Below the pieces are notes generated by a model that was not told the origin of the DNA, searched no databases, and saw only the letters and a program-made list of their open reading frames with translations. 64,000 nucleotides of DNA from UBA10349 sp003485905 (GTDB lineage Bacteria > Pseudomonadota > Gammaproteobacteria > Arenicellales > Arenicellaceae), in contig CALSLL010000001.1 in the NCBI GenBank assembly GCA_943787185.1, positions 310,001 to 374,000 on the forward strand, in the 5' to 3' direction. The position numbers were made by a program, and so were the translations under genes. Below, piece after piece: positions 26,470 to 35,520 of the stretch (position 1 is its first letter; every line of letters starts with the position of its first letter).

Positions 26470-26982
26470 TTAAGCCAGAATCTCCGCAACTGATTTGCCG
26501 CGTTTTGCTGCGACATTTTCAGGGCTATTTATAGCTCTTAATCCCTTCAACGTTGCTCGAACAACATTTACCGGATTAGTAGATCCTATGCACTTGGCCA
26601 AGACATCTCTTACACCAACTGCTTCAAATACAGCACGCATTGTACCGCCAGCAATAATCCCCGTACCTTCAGATGCCGGGCGCATCACCACGGTCGAACC
26701 AGCATGCGTAGCAACAATCGGGTACTGCAAGGTTGCTCCTTTCAGGTTGATATTGCTCATATCTCGACGAGCAGACTCCATCGCTTTTTGCACCGCCAAG
26801 GGCACTTCTCGAGCCTTCCCACGGCCCATACCCACACGGCCTTTCCCGTCACCCACAACAGTCAGTGCTGAAAATCCAAAAATTCGACCGCCCTTGACCA
26901 CCTTAGCAACACGTCTAATGTTGATAAGCTGCTCGTGACTTTCTTGATCAGGGTCGCGATTATCTCTACGTTGATTAGCCAT
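26470..26982 (-). CDS. rpsE: 30S ribosomal protein S5
   Basis: This is S5, 170 residues, with the N-terminal double-stranded-RNA-binding fold (RRVAKVVKGGRIFGFSALTVVGDGKGRVGMG) and the C-terminal half (ATLKGLRAINSPENVAAKRGK). It acts in decoding accuracy and mRNA unwinding at the entry channel. It is the normal length. Confidence 0.98.
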   Translation of the reverse strand: MANQRRDNRDPDQESHEQLINIRRVAKVVKGGRIFGFSALTVVGDGKGRVGMGRGKAREVPLAVQKAMESARRDMSNINLKGATLQYPIVATHAGSTVVMRPASEGTGIIAGGTMRAVFEAVGVRDVLAKCIGSTNPVNVVRATLKGLRAINSPENVAAKRGKSVAEILA

Positions 26983-26993
26983 CTTTAAATCCT

Positions 26994-27350
26994 CTAAATT
27001 TTTAGACCGGCTTCTCGAGCCGCATCTGCAAGTGCTTGTACACGACCGTGGTAACGAAACCCGGAACGATCAAAAGCGGCCTTTTCAATGCCAGCTTTCT
27101 TTGCCAATTCAGCAATACGTGTACCAACCGCTTTGGCCGCTTCCACATTACCGCCGTACTTAACAGAGGTACGTAATGTCTTATCAATAGTCGAAGCACT
27201 GGCCAGTACTTTTTCTCCGCTCGCATCTATGATTTGTGCATAGATATGTCGTGGCGTACGGTGAATACTGAGACGATCAACTCCAACCCGTGCAATTTTG
27301 GCGCGGGTCTTACGTGCGCGTCGCAAGCGAGATGTTTTCTTATCTGACAT
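26994..27350 (-). CDS. rplR: 50S ribosomal protein L18
   Basis: This is L18, 118 residues, a 5S rRNA binding protein of the central protuberance. The basic N-terminus (SRLRRARKTRAKI) and the segment FDRSGFRYHGRVQALADAAREAGL are characteristic. It lies between rplF and rpsE. Confidence 0.98.
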   Translation of the reverse strand: MSDKKTSRLRRARKTRAKIARVGVDRLSIHRTPRHIYAQIIDASGEKVLASASTIDKTLRTSVKYGGNVEAAKAVGTRIAELAKKAGIEKAAFDRSGFRYHGRVQALADAAREAGLKI

Positions 27351-27410
27351 GATTATTACCTTAAAATACTATTCTTAAATAACGTATAAAGCCGGAGCTA
27401 ATGCGTATTA

Positions 27411-27944
27411 CTATTTCTTCTTGGCTTGCTTACGAACAACATGCTCATCTGCATAGCGAACACCTTTACCCTTATAAGGTTCTGGCGGACGAAACGCGCG
27501 AATTTCTGCAGCGACTTGGCCTACTTTCTGCTTATCTATGCCCGTAAGTACGATCTCAGTCTGACTAGGAGTTTCAGCCGAAACACCATCGGGCAACTCA
27601 TATGCTACTGGATGCGAGAATCCTAGCGTAAGGTTTAGTTTCTTACCCTGAGCTTGCGCACGATACCCAACGCCGATAATAGTCAGCTTACGCTCAAAGC
27701 CCTCACTTACACCTATCACCATATTATTCACTAAAGAACGTGTGGTTCCCGCCAATGCGACTGCCTGCTTGCCTTCTTCGTTGGTTTTAAATGTAAATTG
27801 ACCATCTTCGAACGCTACCTTTACTGCAGCATGAGCATTCCACTCAGATTCGCCTTTTGGACCCTTAACCTTTACCAGGTTACCGTCCAGATTAACCTCA
27901 ACGCCGGCTGGTACAGCCACTGGGTTATTTGCAATTCTTGACAT
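27411..27944 (-). CDS. rplF: 50S ribosomal protein L6
   Basis: This is L6, 177 residues, with two homologous domains. The C-terminal signature PEPYKGKGVRYADEHVVRKQ is intact. It supports the factor-binding region near the sarcin-ricin loop. Start MSRIANNPVAVPAGV is typical. Confidence 0.98.
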   Translation of the reverse strand: MSRIANNPVAVPAGVEVNLDGNLVKVKGPKGESEWNAHAAVKVAFEDGQFTFKTNEEGKQAVALAGTTRSLVNNMVIGVSEGFERKLTIIGVGYRAQAQGKKLNLTLGFSHPVAYELPDGVSAETPSQTEIVLTGIDKQKVGQVAAEIRAFRPPEPYKGKGVRYADEHVVRKQAKKK

Positions 27945-27964
27945 AATTAATCCCCGAGCAACCG

Positions 27965-28357
27965 CTAGCTAATAGCACAAAGTACTTCACCACCAACACC
28001 CGCAGCACGTGCCGCGCGATCAGTCATTAAGCCTTTGTTTGTAGAAATAATAGCAACCCCTAAGCCGCCGTTGATCGAAGGTAATTCATCAGAACCTTTG
28101 TACACTCGAAGTCCAGGCCGGCTTACTCGCTTAATCTCAGCCATTACTGCTTCACCCTCAAAATACTTAAGCGTTACTTCAAGTTGGCGAAAAGCACCTT
28201 CACCGCTCACCGAGTAATCAGTAATATAACCTTCGTCTTTAAGAACAGCAGCAATAGCCGCTTTAGTTCTAGACGCTGGCATAGTTAAAGAGCTTTTTTC
28301 AGCTTTTTGTGCGTTTCTTAAGCGGGTCAACATATCCGCAATAGGGTCTGTCATCAT
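27965..28357 (-). CDS. rpsH: 30S ribosomal protein S8
   Basis: This is S8, 130 residues, with MTDPIADMLTRLRNAQ at the start and the C-terminal GLGVAIISTNKGLMTDRAARAAGVGGEVLC. It binds helix 21 of 16S rRNA and in enteric bacteria represses the spc operon by binding near the rplE start. No such site was assessed here. Confidence 0.98.
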   Translation of the reverse strand: MMTDPIADMLTRLRNAQKAEKSSLTMPASRTKAAIAAVLKDEGYITDYSVSGEGAFRQLEVTLKYFEGEAVMAEIKRVSRPGLRVYKGSDELPSINGGLGVAIISTNKGLMTDRAARAAGVGGEVLCAIS

Positions 28358-28441
28358 AATTATTTACCTTTTAAATTCGATATCCGGTCAGCTTCAACTC
28401 AGATCAGCAATTAATATTAAGCGTAGAATCTCTCGCTCGGT

Positions 28442-28747
28442 TTACCAACTAGCCTTGGATACGCCCGGCGCTTGTCCAAGTAGGATTATTTCACGCAACT
28501 TATTTCGACTAAGACCGAACTTTCGATAATAGCCATGAGGACGGCCGGTTAACGCACAACGATTTCGTTGTCGAGTTTTCGCCGAATCCCGCGGTAATTT
28601 CTGCAAAGAAATCATCGCGTCCCATCTTTCTTCGTAGCTTAACGACTCGTCAATTATTGTTGCGCGTAATGCTACACGTTTCGCATTGTGTCGATTGTTC
28701 AACTTTAACCGCTTGTTTTCGCGGGCAACCATTGATTTCTTAGCCAT
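28442..28747 (-). CDS. rpsN: 30S ribosomal protein S14 (zinc-free long form)
   Basis: This is S14, 101 residues, the long form without CxxC zinc motifs. The C-terminal half RNRCALTGRPHGYYRKFGLSRNKLRE is the family signature. It lies in the spc operon between rplE and rpsH. Confidence 0.97.
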   Translation of the reverse strand: MAKKSMVARENKRLKLNNRHNAKRVALRATIIDESLSYEERWDAMISLQKLPRDSAKTRQRNRCALTGRPHGYYRKFGLSRNKLREIILLGQAPGVSKASW

Positions 28748-28789
28748 ATTCTATAATCCAGTATTAATCTATTTATTGGTGTGACCCGT

Positions 28790-29362
28790 TCAGGCAGCAG
28801 CGTCAACTTCTTCAGCGACTGCTTTGACCTTAATTGGGAAACCAAAGGCTCGCAAAAGAGCCTCACCCTCTTCATCTGTTTTTGCGCTAGTGGTAATAGT
28901 TATATCCATACCACGCATTGCATCAACTTTATCGTACTCGATTTCAGGGAATACGATTTGCTCACGCAAACCAAAAGAGTAATTTCCCTGACCATCAAAC
29001 GACTTGGCGCTTAGGCCTCGAAAATCTCTAATTCGCGGAATAGCGATTGAAATCAAACGATCCAAAAACTCAAACATACGATCGCGACGCAAAGTAACTT
29101 TAGCGCCAATCGGCCAACCATCGCGAATTTTGAACCCAGCGACAGATTTACGGGCTAATGTAATAACCGGTTGTTGACCAGTGATCGCCTTAATGTCTTC
29201 GGCTGCCGCCTCTAAAACCTTTCGGTTACCAATAGCTTCACCAAGCCCCATATTAAGAGTCACTTTGGTAATGCGAGGAATCTGCATCGAACTACTAAAT
29301 TTAAATTGCTCGAGCAGCGCAGGAGCAACCTCTTTTCGATACGTATCTTGTAATCTAGCCAT
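28790..29362 (-). CDS. rplE: 50S ribosomal protein L5
   Basis: This is L5, 190 residues, of the central protuberance, binding 5S rRNA and contacting P-site tRNA and S13. LNMGLGEAIGNRKVLEAA and RDFRGLSAKSFDGQGNYSFG are recognisable. The C-terminus carries about ten extra residues (AVAEEVDAAA) compared with the 179-residue E. coli protein. Confidence 0.97.
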   Translation of the reverse strand: MARLQDTYRKEVAPALLEQFKFSSSMQIPRITKVTLNMGLGEAIGNRKVLEAAAEDIKAITGQQPVITLARKSVAGFKIRDGWPIGAKVTLRRDRMFEFLDRLISIAIPRIRDFRGLSAKSFDGQGNYSFGLREQIVFPEIEYDKVDAMRGMDITITTSAKTDEEGEALLRAFGFPIKVKAVAEEVDAAA

Positions 29363-29406
29363 AATGTTTGCCTTGATCTTTAATCTTTATGTCGTAAACG
29401 TCCGAA

Positions 29407-29724
29407 CTAACCGTCAATCCGGTCGCCGCTCGAACGATATGCCCGATATTGTTTGCCATCGTCACCAGCCTTAACGGAAACTTTGTCCGCCTTCGAAGAC
29501 TTGGTGTTATAGATTGCAATATTTGACAAATGTATCGGTGACTCCTGTTCCAGGATGCCGCCCGTTACGCCCGCCATAGGGTTTGGCTTAGTATGCTTTT
29601 TAACCAAATTTACATTGTTAACCAATGCACGATTTTCGCCCAATAGACGCAGCACGCTGCCAGTTTTACCTTTATCGCGACCCGCTAATACAATGACTTC
29701 ATCGCCTTTTTTAATTCTTTTCAT
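29407..29724 (-). CDS. rplX: 50S ribosomal protein L24
   Basis: This is L24, 105 residues, an early assembly protein near the peptide exit. The KOW motif is visible (KKGDEVIVLAGRDKGKTGSVL), as is the GGILEQESPIHLSNI segment. It follows rplN as usual. Confidence 0.97.
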   Translation of the reverse strand: MKRIKKGDEVIVLAGRDKGKTGSVLRLLGENRALVNNVNLVKKHTKPNPMAGVTGGILEQESPIHLSNIAIYNTKSSKADKVSVKAGDDGKQYRAYRSSGDRIDG

Positions 29725-29754
29725 CTTTACAGTCCGATTCTTGATGGTCAGCCG

Positions 29755-30123
29755 CTACAGAACTTCAGGCGCCAACGAAATAATCTTCATAAACCGTTCG
29801 CCACGAAGTTCGCGGGTAACCGGGCCAAATATACGTGTACCTACCGGTTGCAAAGCAGGGTTAAGCAAAACTGCAGCATTCTTGTCAAAACGGATTAGCG
29901 AGCCATCATTTCGACGAACACCCTTACGTGTACGAACGATTACTGCGTCGTATACGTCACCTTTTTTAACACGCGAATTGGGCAAAGCTTCTTTAACACT
30001 TACCTTTACAACATCGCCTACACCTGCGTAGCGACGCTTGGAACCGCCTAAAACCTTGATACACATTAACTTACGTGCACCACTGTTATCAGCTACTTCC
30101 AGCATTGATTGCATCTGAATCAT
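29755..30123 (-). CDS. rplN: 50S ribosomal protein L14
   Basis: This is L14, 122 residues, at the subunit interface. MIQMQSMLEVADNSGARKLMCI and the ending RGERFMKIISLAPEVL match the family from end to end. Confidence 0.98.
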   Translation of the reverse strand: MIQMQSMLEVADNSGARKLMCIKVLGGSKRRYAGVGDVVKVSVKEALPNSRVKKGDVYDAVIVRTRKGVRRNDGSLIRFDKNAAVLLNPALQPVGTRIFGPVTRELRGERFMKIISLAPEVL

Positions 30124-30135
30124 AAGACCAACCCC

Positions 30136-30417
30136 TTAAACAGCTTTGCTGACAACCTTAACCAGGCGCCATGATTTAAGTTTTGACAATGGTCGACACT
30201 CTTCGATTAAAACCGTATCGCCTTCACCACACTCGTTTTTTTCATCGTGAGCCAAAAAGCGAGTAGAGCGAGTAATAATCTTGCCGTATAGCGGATGCTT
30301 TACGCGCCGCTCTACTTGAACACCGATGGTCTTCTCACCTTTATTACTGACCACCCGACCTTCAATCGTACGTGCGGAATTACTTTCAACTTGATCATTC
30401 ATAGCTTGCTCACTCAT
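30136..30417 (-). CDS. rpsQ: 30S ribosomal protein S17
   Basis: This is S17, 93 residues with an OB fold (EGRVVSNKGEKTIGVQVERRVKHPLYGK). Its start codon overlaps the rpmC stop by four bases (ATGA). A second Met at codon 6 could also serve as the start; the overlap favours the first. Confidence 0.96.
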   Translation of the reverse strand: MSEQAMNDQVESNSARTIEGRVVSNKGEKTIGVQVERRVKHPLYGKIITRSTRFLAHDEKNECGEGDTVLIEECRPLSKLKSWRLVKVVSKAV

Positions 30418-30617
30418 GATTGCTCACCTGCTGCCGCACGCTGAGCAATAATCGTATTAATACGCGCCACATCACGACGGATGTCTTTAAACCGCGCCGG
30501 GTTTGCCAGTTGTCCAGTTCCTCGTTGCATGCGTAAACCGAATTGCTCTTTACGCAACTCAACCAATGCATCTTTCAATTCCTGGTCCGATTTCTCTCTT
30601 ATTTCTGAAGCTATCAT
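30414..30617 (-). CDS. rpmC: 50S ribosomal protein L29
   Basis: This is L29, 67 residues, two helices with the KEQFGLRMQRGTGQLANPARFKDIRRDVARINT signature split over their junction. It lies at the peptide exit, where nascent-chain factors dock. It overlaps rplP by one base and rpsQ by four. Confidence 0.96.
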   Translation of the reverse strand: MIASEIREKSDQELKDALVELRKEQFGLRMQRGTGQLANPARFKDIRRDVARINTIIAQRAAAGEQS

Positions 30618-31030
30618 TAGGCTGCCTGTCGCTTAACAAAAGATGTGGTGATAGATAATTTTGCCGACGCCAATCGGAAAGCTTCACGTGCAATTTCTTC
30701 ACTCACACCTTCAAGCTCATACAACATATGGCCCGGCCGAATCTCCATCACCCAGTACTCTGGATTACCTTTACCTTTACCCATTCGAACCTCAAGTGGC
30801 TTCTTGGATATAGGCTTATCCGGAAATACCCGGATCCACACACGGCCACCACGCCGAATATAACGAGTAATCGCTCGACGAGCGGCTTCGATCTGGCGTG
30901 CCGTAAGTCGGCCTCTACCAGTCGCTTTAAGGCCGAACTCACCAAAGCTCACCTTGTTTCCGCGTAATGAGAGGCCGGTATTGCGACCCTTATGCATTTT
31001 GCGGAATTTAGTTCTTTTAGGTTGTAGCAT
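30617..31030 (-). CDS. rplP: 50S ribosomal protein L16
   Basis: This is L16, 137 residues, beginning MLQPKRTKFRKMHKGRNTG, with the conserved FGLKATGRGRLTARQIEAAR loop near the peptidyl transferase centre and tRNA elbow. It overlaps rpmC by one base. Confidence 0.98.
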   Translation of the reverse strand: MLQPKRTKFRKMHKGRNTGLSLRGNKVSFGEFGLKATGRGRLTARQIEAARRAITRYIRRGGRVWIRVFPDKPISKKPLEVRMGKGKGNPEYWVMEIRPGHMLYELEGVSEEIAREAFRLASAKLSITTSFVKRQAA

Positions 31031-31078
31031 TTTATTTGCCTAAGATAATTTTTAAATCTAATTCTTTAAGTTGGAGTA

Positions 31079-31753
31079 TCAGCTAGCCGGACGCGCATCA
31101 ACAGTCGTTTCTTCGACAGTAGGTTGCTCAAAAATTTCGCCCTTAAATATCCAAACCTTTACGCCAATCACACCGTATGTTGTGTGCGCTTCAAAGGTAC
31201 CGTAATCAATATCTGCACGCAGCGTATGCAAAGGCACTCGCCCTTCGCGATACCACTCTGACCGCGCGATTTCTGCCCCGTTAAGACGGCCAGCAACCAT
31301 AACCTTGACACCCAAAGCACCAGCTCGCATAGCAGACGTAACCGCACGCTTCATTGCTCGACGAAACATAATGCGCTTCTCTAACTGCTGGCATATATTT
31401 TCAGCAACTAGATGGGCATCCATTTCAGGCTTACGAATTTCTTCCACAGCAATTTGCACAGGTGCGCCGGTAATCTTTGATACCGCTCTACGCATACGAT
31501 CTATATCTTCACCCTTCTTACCAATCACAATGCCTGGACGCGCCGTGTGCACCGTAATATTTACATTTTCAGAAGGTCGCTCAATAGAAATTCGGCTCAC
31601 ACCGGCATTCCTGAGTTTAGCCTCAAGTAATCGACGTATCTCAAGATCCTGAATCAGGGTCTGGGAGTAACTTTTGCCAGTGGCAAACCACTTAGCGTCC
31701 CAGTCACGAATAATGCCGAGACGCATACCATTTGGTTGTACTTTTTGACCCAT
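31079..31753 (-). CDS. rpsC: 30S ribosomal protein S3
   Basis: This is S3, 224 residues from the ATG at 31753 (MGQKVQPNGMRLGI). A frame extending 7 codons upstream overlaps rplV and is not used. It has an N-terminal domain, a KH domain (PGIVIGKKGEDIDRMR) and a C-terminal domain. It forms part of the mRNA entry helicase with S4 and S5. Confidence 0.97.
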   Translation of the reverse strand: MGQKVQPNGMRLGIIRDWDAKWFATGKSYSQTLIQDLEIRRLLEAKLRNAGVSRISIERPSENVNITVHTARPGIVIGKKGEDIDRMRRAVSKITGAPVQIAVEEIRKPEMDAHLVAENICQQLEKRIMFRRAMKRAVTSAMRAGALGVKVMVAGRLNGAEIARSEWYREGRVPLHTLRADIDYGTFEAHTTYGVIGVKVWIFKGEIFEQPTVEETTVDARPAS

Positions 31754-31754
31754 A

Positions 31755-32096
31755 CTATTCTCCTTCTCCGTCACCGACGACCACAGTAATGTGAGCGGAA
31801 CGTTTCAATATTTTGTTACCACGACCTTTCGCACGGGCCCGAAACCGTTTCATAGTTGGGCCTTCGTCTACGTAACACGCAGCTACTTTTAAATCATCTA
31901 TATCAGCACCGTCATTGTGCTCCGCATTTGCAATAGCAGATTCCAATGTCTTTAACACCAATTGAGAGCCCTTGGTCTCGCCAAACGAAAGAATCTCTAT
32001 CGCACGCTCAACGGTCAAGCCGCGAATCTGATCAACCGCCAACCTCGCTTTTTGAGGAGAGATACGTACGTTACGTGTTTTAGCTTTAACTAACAT
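31755..32096 (-). CDS. rplV: 50S ribosomal protein L22
   Basis: This is L22, 113 residues, lining the exit tunnel. The conserved loop FRARAKGRGNKILKRSAHI, which contacts the nascent chain and macrolides, is intact. It starts 2 bp after the rpsS stop. Confidence 0.98.
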   Translation of the reverse strand: MLVKAKTRNVRISPQKARLAVDQIRGLTVERAIEILSFGETKGSQLVLKTLESAIANAEHNDGADIDDLKVAACYVDEGPTMKRFRARAKGRGNKILKRSAHITVVVGDGEGE

Positions 32097-32098
32097 AC

Positions 32099-32371
32099 CT
32101 ATTTACCCTTCCTGTCTGCCAGATGGCCACGATACGTCCGAGTCGGCGAAAACTCACCTAACTTATGGCCTACCATGTTTTCAGAGATAAGAATTGGTAC
32201 GTGTTGCCGGCCATTATGAACAGCAATGGTCAAACCAACGAATTCCGGCATAACCATACTTCTTCGAGACCAAGTCTTAATTGGCTTGCGGCTGTTTTCA
32301 GCTTTAGCAACTTCAACTTTATTCCAAAGATGATGGTCTACAAATGGACCTTTTTTAATCGAGCGTGGCAT
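32099..32371 (-). CDS. rpsS: 30S ribosomal protein S19
   Basis: This is S19, 90 residues, of the small-subunit head. MPRSIKKGPFVDHHLWNKV and KLGEFSPTRTYRGH are family signatures. Confidence 0.98.
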   Translation of the reverse strand: MPRSIKKGPFVDHHLWNKVEVAKAENSRKPIKTWSRRSMVMPEFVGLTIAVHNGRQHVPILISENMVGHKLGEFSPTRTYRGHLADRKGK

Positions 32372-32399
32372 AGTATTAACCTCTATTTAGGGAGCGCGA

Positions 32400-33224
32400 C
32401 TAGCGCTTGCGCCTACGGATAATCATTGAATCACTACGCGTATTATTACGCGTGCGATAACCTTTAGTTGGAACACCCCAAGGGCTAACCGGATGACGAC
32501 CACCAGAGGTACGTCCTTCACCACCGCCATGTGGGTGATCCACCGGATTCATCGCCACACCACGAACAGTAGGACGAATTCCACGCCAGCGCTTGGCACC
32601 AGCTTTACCCAGCTTACGCAACGAGTGTTCAGAATTTCCAACCTCGCCAATAGTAGCTCGGCATTCCAACAATACGCGACGCATCTCACCAGAACGTAAA
32701 CGTAGTTGGGCGTATTTACCTTCTTTACCGACAAACTGAATACTGGCACCAGCAGCTCGCGCCATTTGACCGCCTTTACTAGGCTTCATTTCAACATTAT
32801 GAACTACAGTACCGACAGGTATGTTTCGTAACGGTAAAGCATTGCCTGAAGCGATAGGCGCATCTGGACCTGACTGAATGCTTTGGCCATTACTTGCGCC
32901 TTTAGGTGCCAATATATAGCTACGCTCGCCGTCTGCATATAGCAGCAACGCTAAATGAGCACTGCGATTAGGATCATATTCAAGACGCTCAATTTGCGCA
33001 GGAATTCCATCTTTAGTGCGACGGAAATCGACAATACGATATTTTCTCTTATGGCCGCCACCGCGGTGACGAACCGTAATACGACCTGCGTTGTTGCGGC
33101 CATTGATAGCTCGCTTTGACTCCAACAGGGGCTTATAGGGCTCACCTTTATGAAGCTCAGGCGATTGTACCCGTACCGTGCCGCGTCGACCCGGTGACGT
33201 TGGTTTTAATTTAATTAGCGCCAT
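32400..33224 (-). CDS. rplB: 50S ribosomal protein L2
   Basis: This is L2, 274 residues, essential for subunit association and the peptidyl transferase centre. RHRGGGHKRKYRIVDFRR and VDHPHGGGEGRTSGGRHPVSPWG, with the conserved His of the HPHGGGEG loop, are present. It is full length. Confidence 0.98.
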   Translation of the reverse strand: MALIKLKPTSPGRRGTVRVQSPELHKGEPYKPLLESKRAINGRNNAGRITVRHRGGGHKRKYRIVDFRRTKDGIPAQIERLEYDPNRSAHLALLLYADGERSYILAPKGASNGQSIQSGPDAPIASGNALPLRNIPVGTVVHNVEMKPSKGGQMARAAGASIQFVGKEGKYAQLRLRSGEMRRVLLECRATIGEVGNSEHSLRKLGKAGAKRWRGIRPTVRGVAMNPVDHPHGGGEGRTSGGRHPVSPWGVPTKGYRTRNNTRSDSMIIRRRKR

Positions 33225-33256
33225 TGTTCTACTCTTTAACCTATTTTAAGAAACTA

Positions 33257-33565
33257 CTACGACTGAAATGCAGTGAAATCAATATCACTACCTTCTTTTA
33301 GGCTTACGTACGCCTTCTTCCAATCGCTTCTTTGACCGCTTACCCGACTAAAATTCTTTTGCTTGCCTTTAACGTTCATTAATCGAACGGCATTTACTTC
33401 AACACTAAAAGCCAGCTCAACCGCCGCCTTGACTTCTTGCTTTGTCGCATTCGGTAAAACACTAAATACAACCTGGTTGTTCTTTTCTGCAGCAATTGTG
33501 CTCTTTTCAGAAATAACCGGCTTTTGAAGAATTTGATAGAGTCTTTGTTCAGAAATGTTGCTCAT
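33257..33565 (-). CDS. rplW: 50S ribosomal protein L23
   Basis: This is L23, 102 residues, at the tunnel exit where trigger factor and SRP dock. LQKPVISEKSTIAAEKNNQVVF is typical. It overlaps the end of rplD by four bases. Confidence 0.97.
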   Translation of the reverse strand: MSNISEQRLYQILQKPVISEKSTIAAEKNNQVVFSVLPNATKQEVKAAVELAFSVEVNAVRLMNVKGKQKNFSRVSGQRSDWKKAYVSLKEGSDIDFTAFQS

Positions 33566-34176
33566 TTGACCCGCTCCTCTAGCTGCTTAACCGCACTCTC
33601 AGTGATCAGAACCCGGTCAAACCCTACTAAACTAAAAGGATTTACCTCAACACTTTCAACAACAAATACATTAATAAGATTGCGTGTTGCAAGAATTAAA
33701 TTCTCATCGAATTGATCAGAAATAATCAGCACTGCTTCATTTCGACCAGCACGGTAAGTTTTCAAAAATGCTTTGGTCTTTGGCTCAGAAACTTTTAAGT
33801 CTTTGACCACTTCAAAACGTTCCTGCCTAACTAATTCAGAAAGAATCGAACGCATCGCAGCGCGATAGGATTTTCGATTAACCTTGTGTGAAAAGTCCTG
33901 GGTAGAAGATGGAAATGTACGACCACCACCACGCCAAATTGGACCACGAGAGGTACCCGCTCGAGCACGACCCGTACCTTTTTGACGGAACGGTTTAGCA
34001 CCACCGCCTGAAACAGCAGAACGATTTTTCTGAGCGCGCGTGCCTTGACGAGCACCAGCCTGATACGCTGTTACGACCTGATGAATCAGAGCCTCATTAT
34101 AATCTGCATCAAATACTGCGTCAGACACAGACACTGAGCCTGATTTTTTACCGGCTTTTACGATATTAAGGTCCAT
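33562..34176 (-). CDS. rplD: 50S ribosomal protein L4
   Basis: This is L4, 204 residues. The long tunnel loop is visible (KPFRQKGTGRARAGTSRGPIWRGGG). In E. coli L4 also represses the S10 operon by binding its leader. It overlaps both neighbours: one base with rplC, four with rplW. Confidence 0.97.
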   Translation of the reverse strand: MDLNIVKAGKKSGSVSVSDAVFDADYNEALIHQVVTAYQAGARQGTRAQKNRSAVSGGGAKPFRQKGTGRARAGTSRGPIWRGGGRTFPSSTQDFSHKVNRKSYRAAMRSILSELVRQERFEVVKDLKVSEPKTKAFLKTYRAGRNEAVLIISDQFDENLILATRNLINVFVVESVEVNPFSLVGFDRVLITESAVKQLEERVK

Positions 34177-35081
34177 TACTTATCTCCTTCTTTATCGTCG
34201 CTATCTTTCACTTCAGTTTCCGTTGCCTCAGCAGCTTCTTCCGTCGCTGACTCAACTGGAGTCTCTTCCGCCGCCGCTTCAACCGGAGCCTCTTCGACTA
34301 CTGCCTCTTCGACTACTGCCTCTTCGACTACTGCCTCTTCGACTACTGCCTCTTCGACTACTGCCTCTTCGACCACTGCGGTTGCGGCCTCAGCTGCTGC
34401 CGCTAACGCCAATACAGATTCAGCATATATTGGGCTACCACCTTTAACTGATGGCTTGATAACAACACGAGTACCTTTAGCGCCGGGAACTGAACCTTTA
34501 ACCAAAATCAAATTACGAGCAGCATCTATACTAACGACTTCCAAACCTTGCTGTGTTCGGGCTGTCGCGCCCATATGACCCGCCATTTTCTTATTCTTGA
34601 AAACACGACCAGGATCCTGACATTGTCCAGTAGAACCAAGCGACCGATGAGAAATTGACACACCGTGCGTTGCACGAAGGCCTTTAAATCCCCAGCGTTT
34701 CATACCGCCGGCAAAACCTTTACCAATGGTTGTACCCTGAACATCAACTTTCTGTCCGGCTTCGAATAAAGCAACACCCAACGTACCACCTACTTCGAGG
34801 CCCTGTGCTTGCTCTTCTTGCGGCAAACGGAATTCCCATAACCCAACACCAGGCTCACTCTGCGCTTTCGCATAGTGACCTGCCATCGATTTAGTAACCC
34901 GGCTAGCACGTCGACTTCCCATAGTTACCTGAACAGCCGTATAACCATCTGCGCCGCTACCATTTTTGACCTGGGTGATCCGATTCGGATCAACCTGGAC
35001 AACAGTAACTGGCGTAGACGACCCGTCTTCCTTGAAGACGCGTGACATGCCCAGTTTTTCACCAATTAGACCAAGTGACAT
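34176..35081 (-). CDS. rplC: 50S ribosomal protein L3 with unusual acidic C-terminal extension
   Basis: This is L3 of 301 residues, against about 210 in most bacteria. The first about 219 residues are ordinary L3, including the KGFAGGMKRWGFKG region and the Gln-containing loop near the peptidyl transferase centre (STGQCQDPGRVFKNKKMAGHMG). The remaining about 82 residues form an Ala/Glu/Val-rich acidic tail with six copies of VVEEA, encoded by a 15-bp tandem repeat, and end in KDSDDKEGDK. The tail has no counterpart that I know in characterised L3 proteins. It overlaps rplD by one base, so the frame is maintained to the operon's usual junction. Confidence 0.95.
   Translation of the reverse strand: MSLGLIGEKLGMSRVFKEDGSSTPVTVVQVDPNRITQVKNGSGADGYTAVQVTMGSRRASRVTKSMAGHYAKAQSEPGVGLWEFRLPQEEQAQGLEVGGTLGVALFEAGQKVDVQGTTIGKGFAGGMKRWGFKGLRATHGVSISHRSLGSTGQCQDPGRVFKNKKMAGHMGATARTQQGLEVVSIDAARNLILVKGSVPGAKGTRVVIKPSVKGGSPIYAESVLALAAAAEAATAVVEEAVVEEAVVEEAVVEEAVVEEAVVEEAPVEAAAEETPVESATEEAAEATETEVKDSDDKEGDK
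34291..34380 (-). repeat. Six tandem 15-bp repeats inside rplC
   Basis: On the plus strand the unit TCTTCGACTACTGCC is repeated from 34291, 34306, 34321, 34336 and 34351 exactly. The sixth copy from 34366 has two changes. It encodes the VVEEA repeats of the L3 tail. Exact DNA identity of five copies suggests recent expansion by slippage or recombination. Confidence 0.97.
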
Positions 35082-35126
35082 TGTTCTTCTCGCTTTTAAG
35101 TTCTATTTACCAATGCAATCAAATGT

Positions 35127-35444
35127 TTAGTTGAGTTTAATCTCAACATCCACACCTGCTGCTAAGTCAAGGCGCATAAGCGCATCAACGGTTTTATCAG
35201 TGGGGTCAACGATATCCACAATACGCTTGTGGGTTCGCACCTCAAATTGATCTCGAGCTTTCTTATTTACATGCGGTGAGCGCAGCAAAGTCATACGCTC
35301 AATACGAGTCGGCAAAGGAATAGGCCCCTTAACCACCGCACCAGTGCGTTTGGCAGTCTCGACGATCTCCAATGCAGACCGATCAATCATTCGATGATCG
35401 TATGCTTTGAGCCGAATTCGAATCTTTTGGTTTTCGACATTCAT
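35127..35444 (-). CDS. rpsJ: 30S ribosomal protein S10
   Basis: This is S10, 105 residues, also known as the antitermination factor NusE. IRIRLKAYDHRMIDRSALEIVETAKRTGA and RSPHVNKKARDQFEVRTHKR are intact. It is the first gene of the S10 operon. The tuf terminator lies 80-105 bp upstream, so the operon likely has its own promoter in that gap, though I see no strong -35/-10 pair. Confidence 0.98.
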   Translation of the reverse strand: MNVENQKIRIRLKAYDHRMIDRSALEIVETAKRTGAVVKGPIPLPTRIERMTLLRSPHVNKKARDQFEVRTHKRIVDIVDPTDKTVDALMRLDLAAGVDVEIKLN

Positions 35445-35520
35445 AATTTTGATATTCCGCCTTTTTCAAGTGGCCCTAGCGCTGCTACCGATATTGCGGC
35501 AGGCAACCAGCGATCAAGCC

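Noticed and set aside
34291..34380. Tandem repeats as a possible CRISPR array
   Set aside because: Units are 15 bp, directly adjacent without spacers, and in frame inside rplC.
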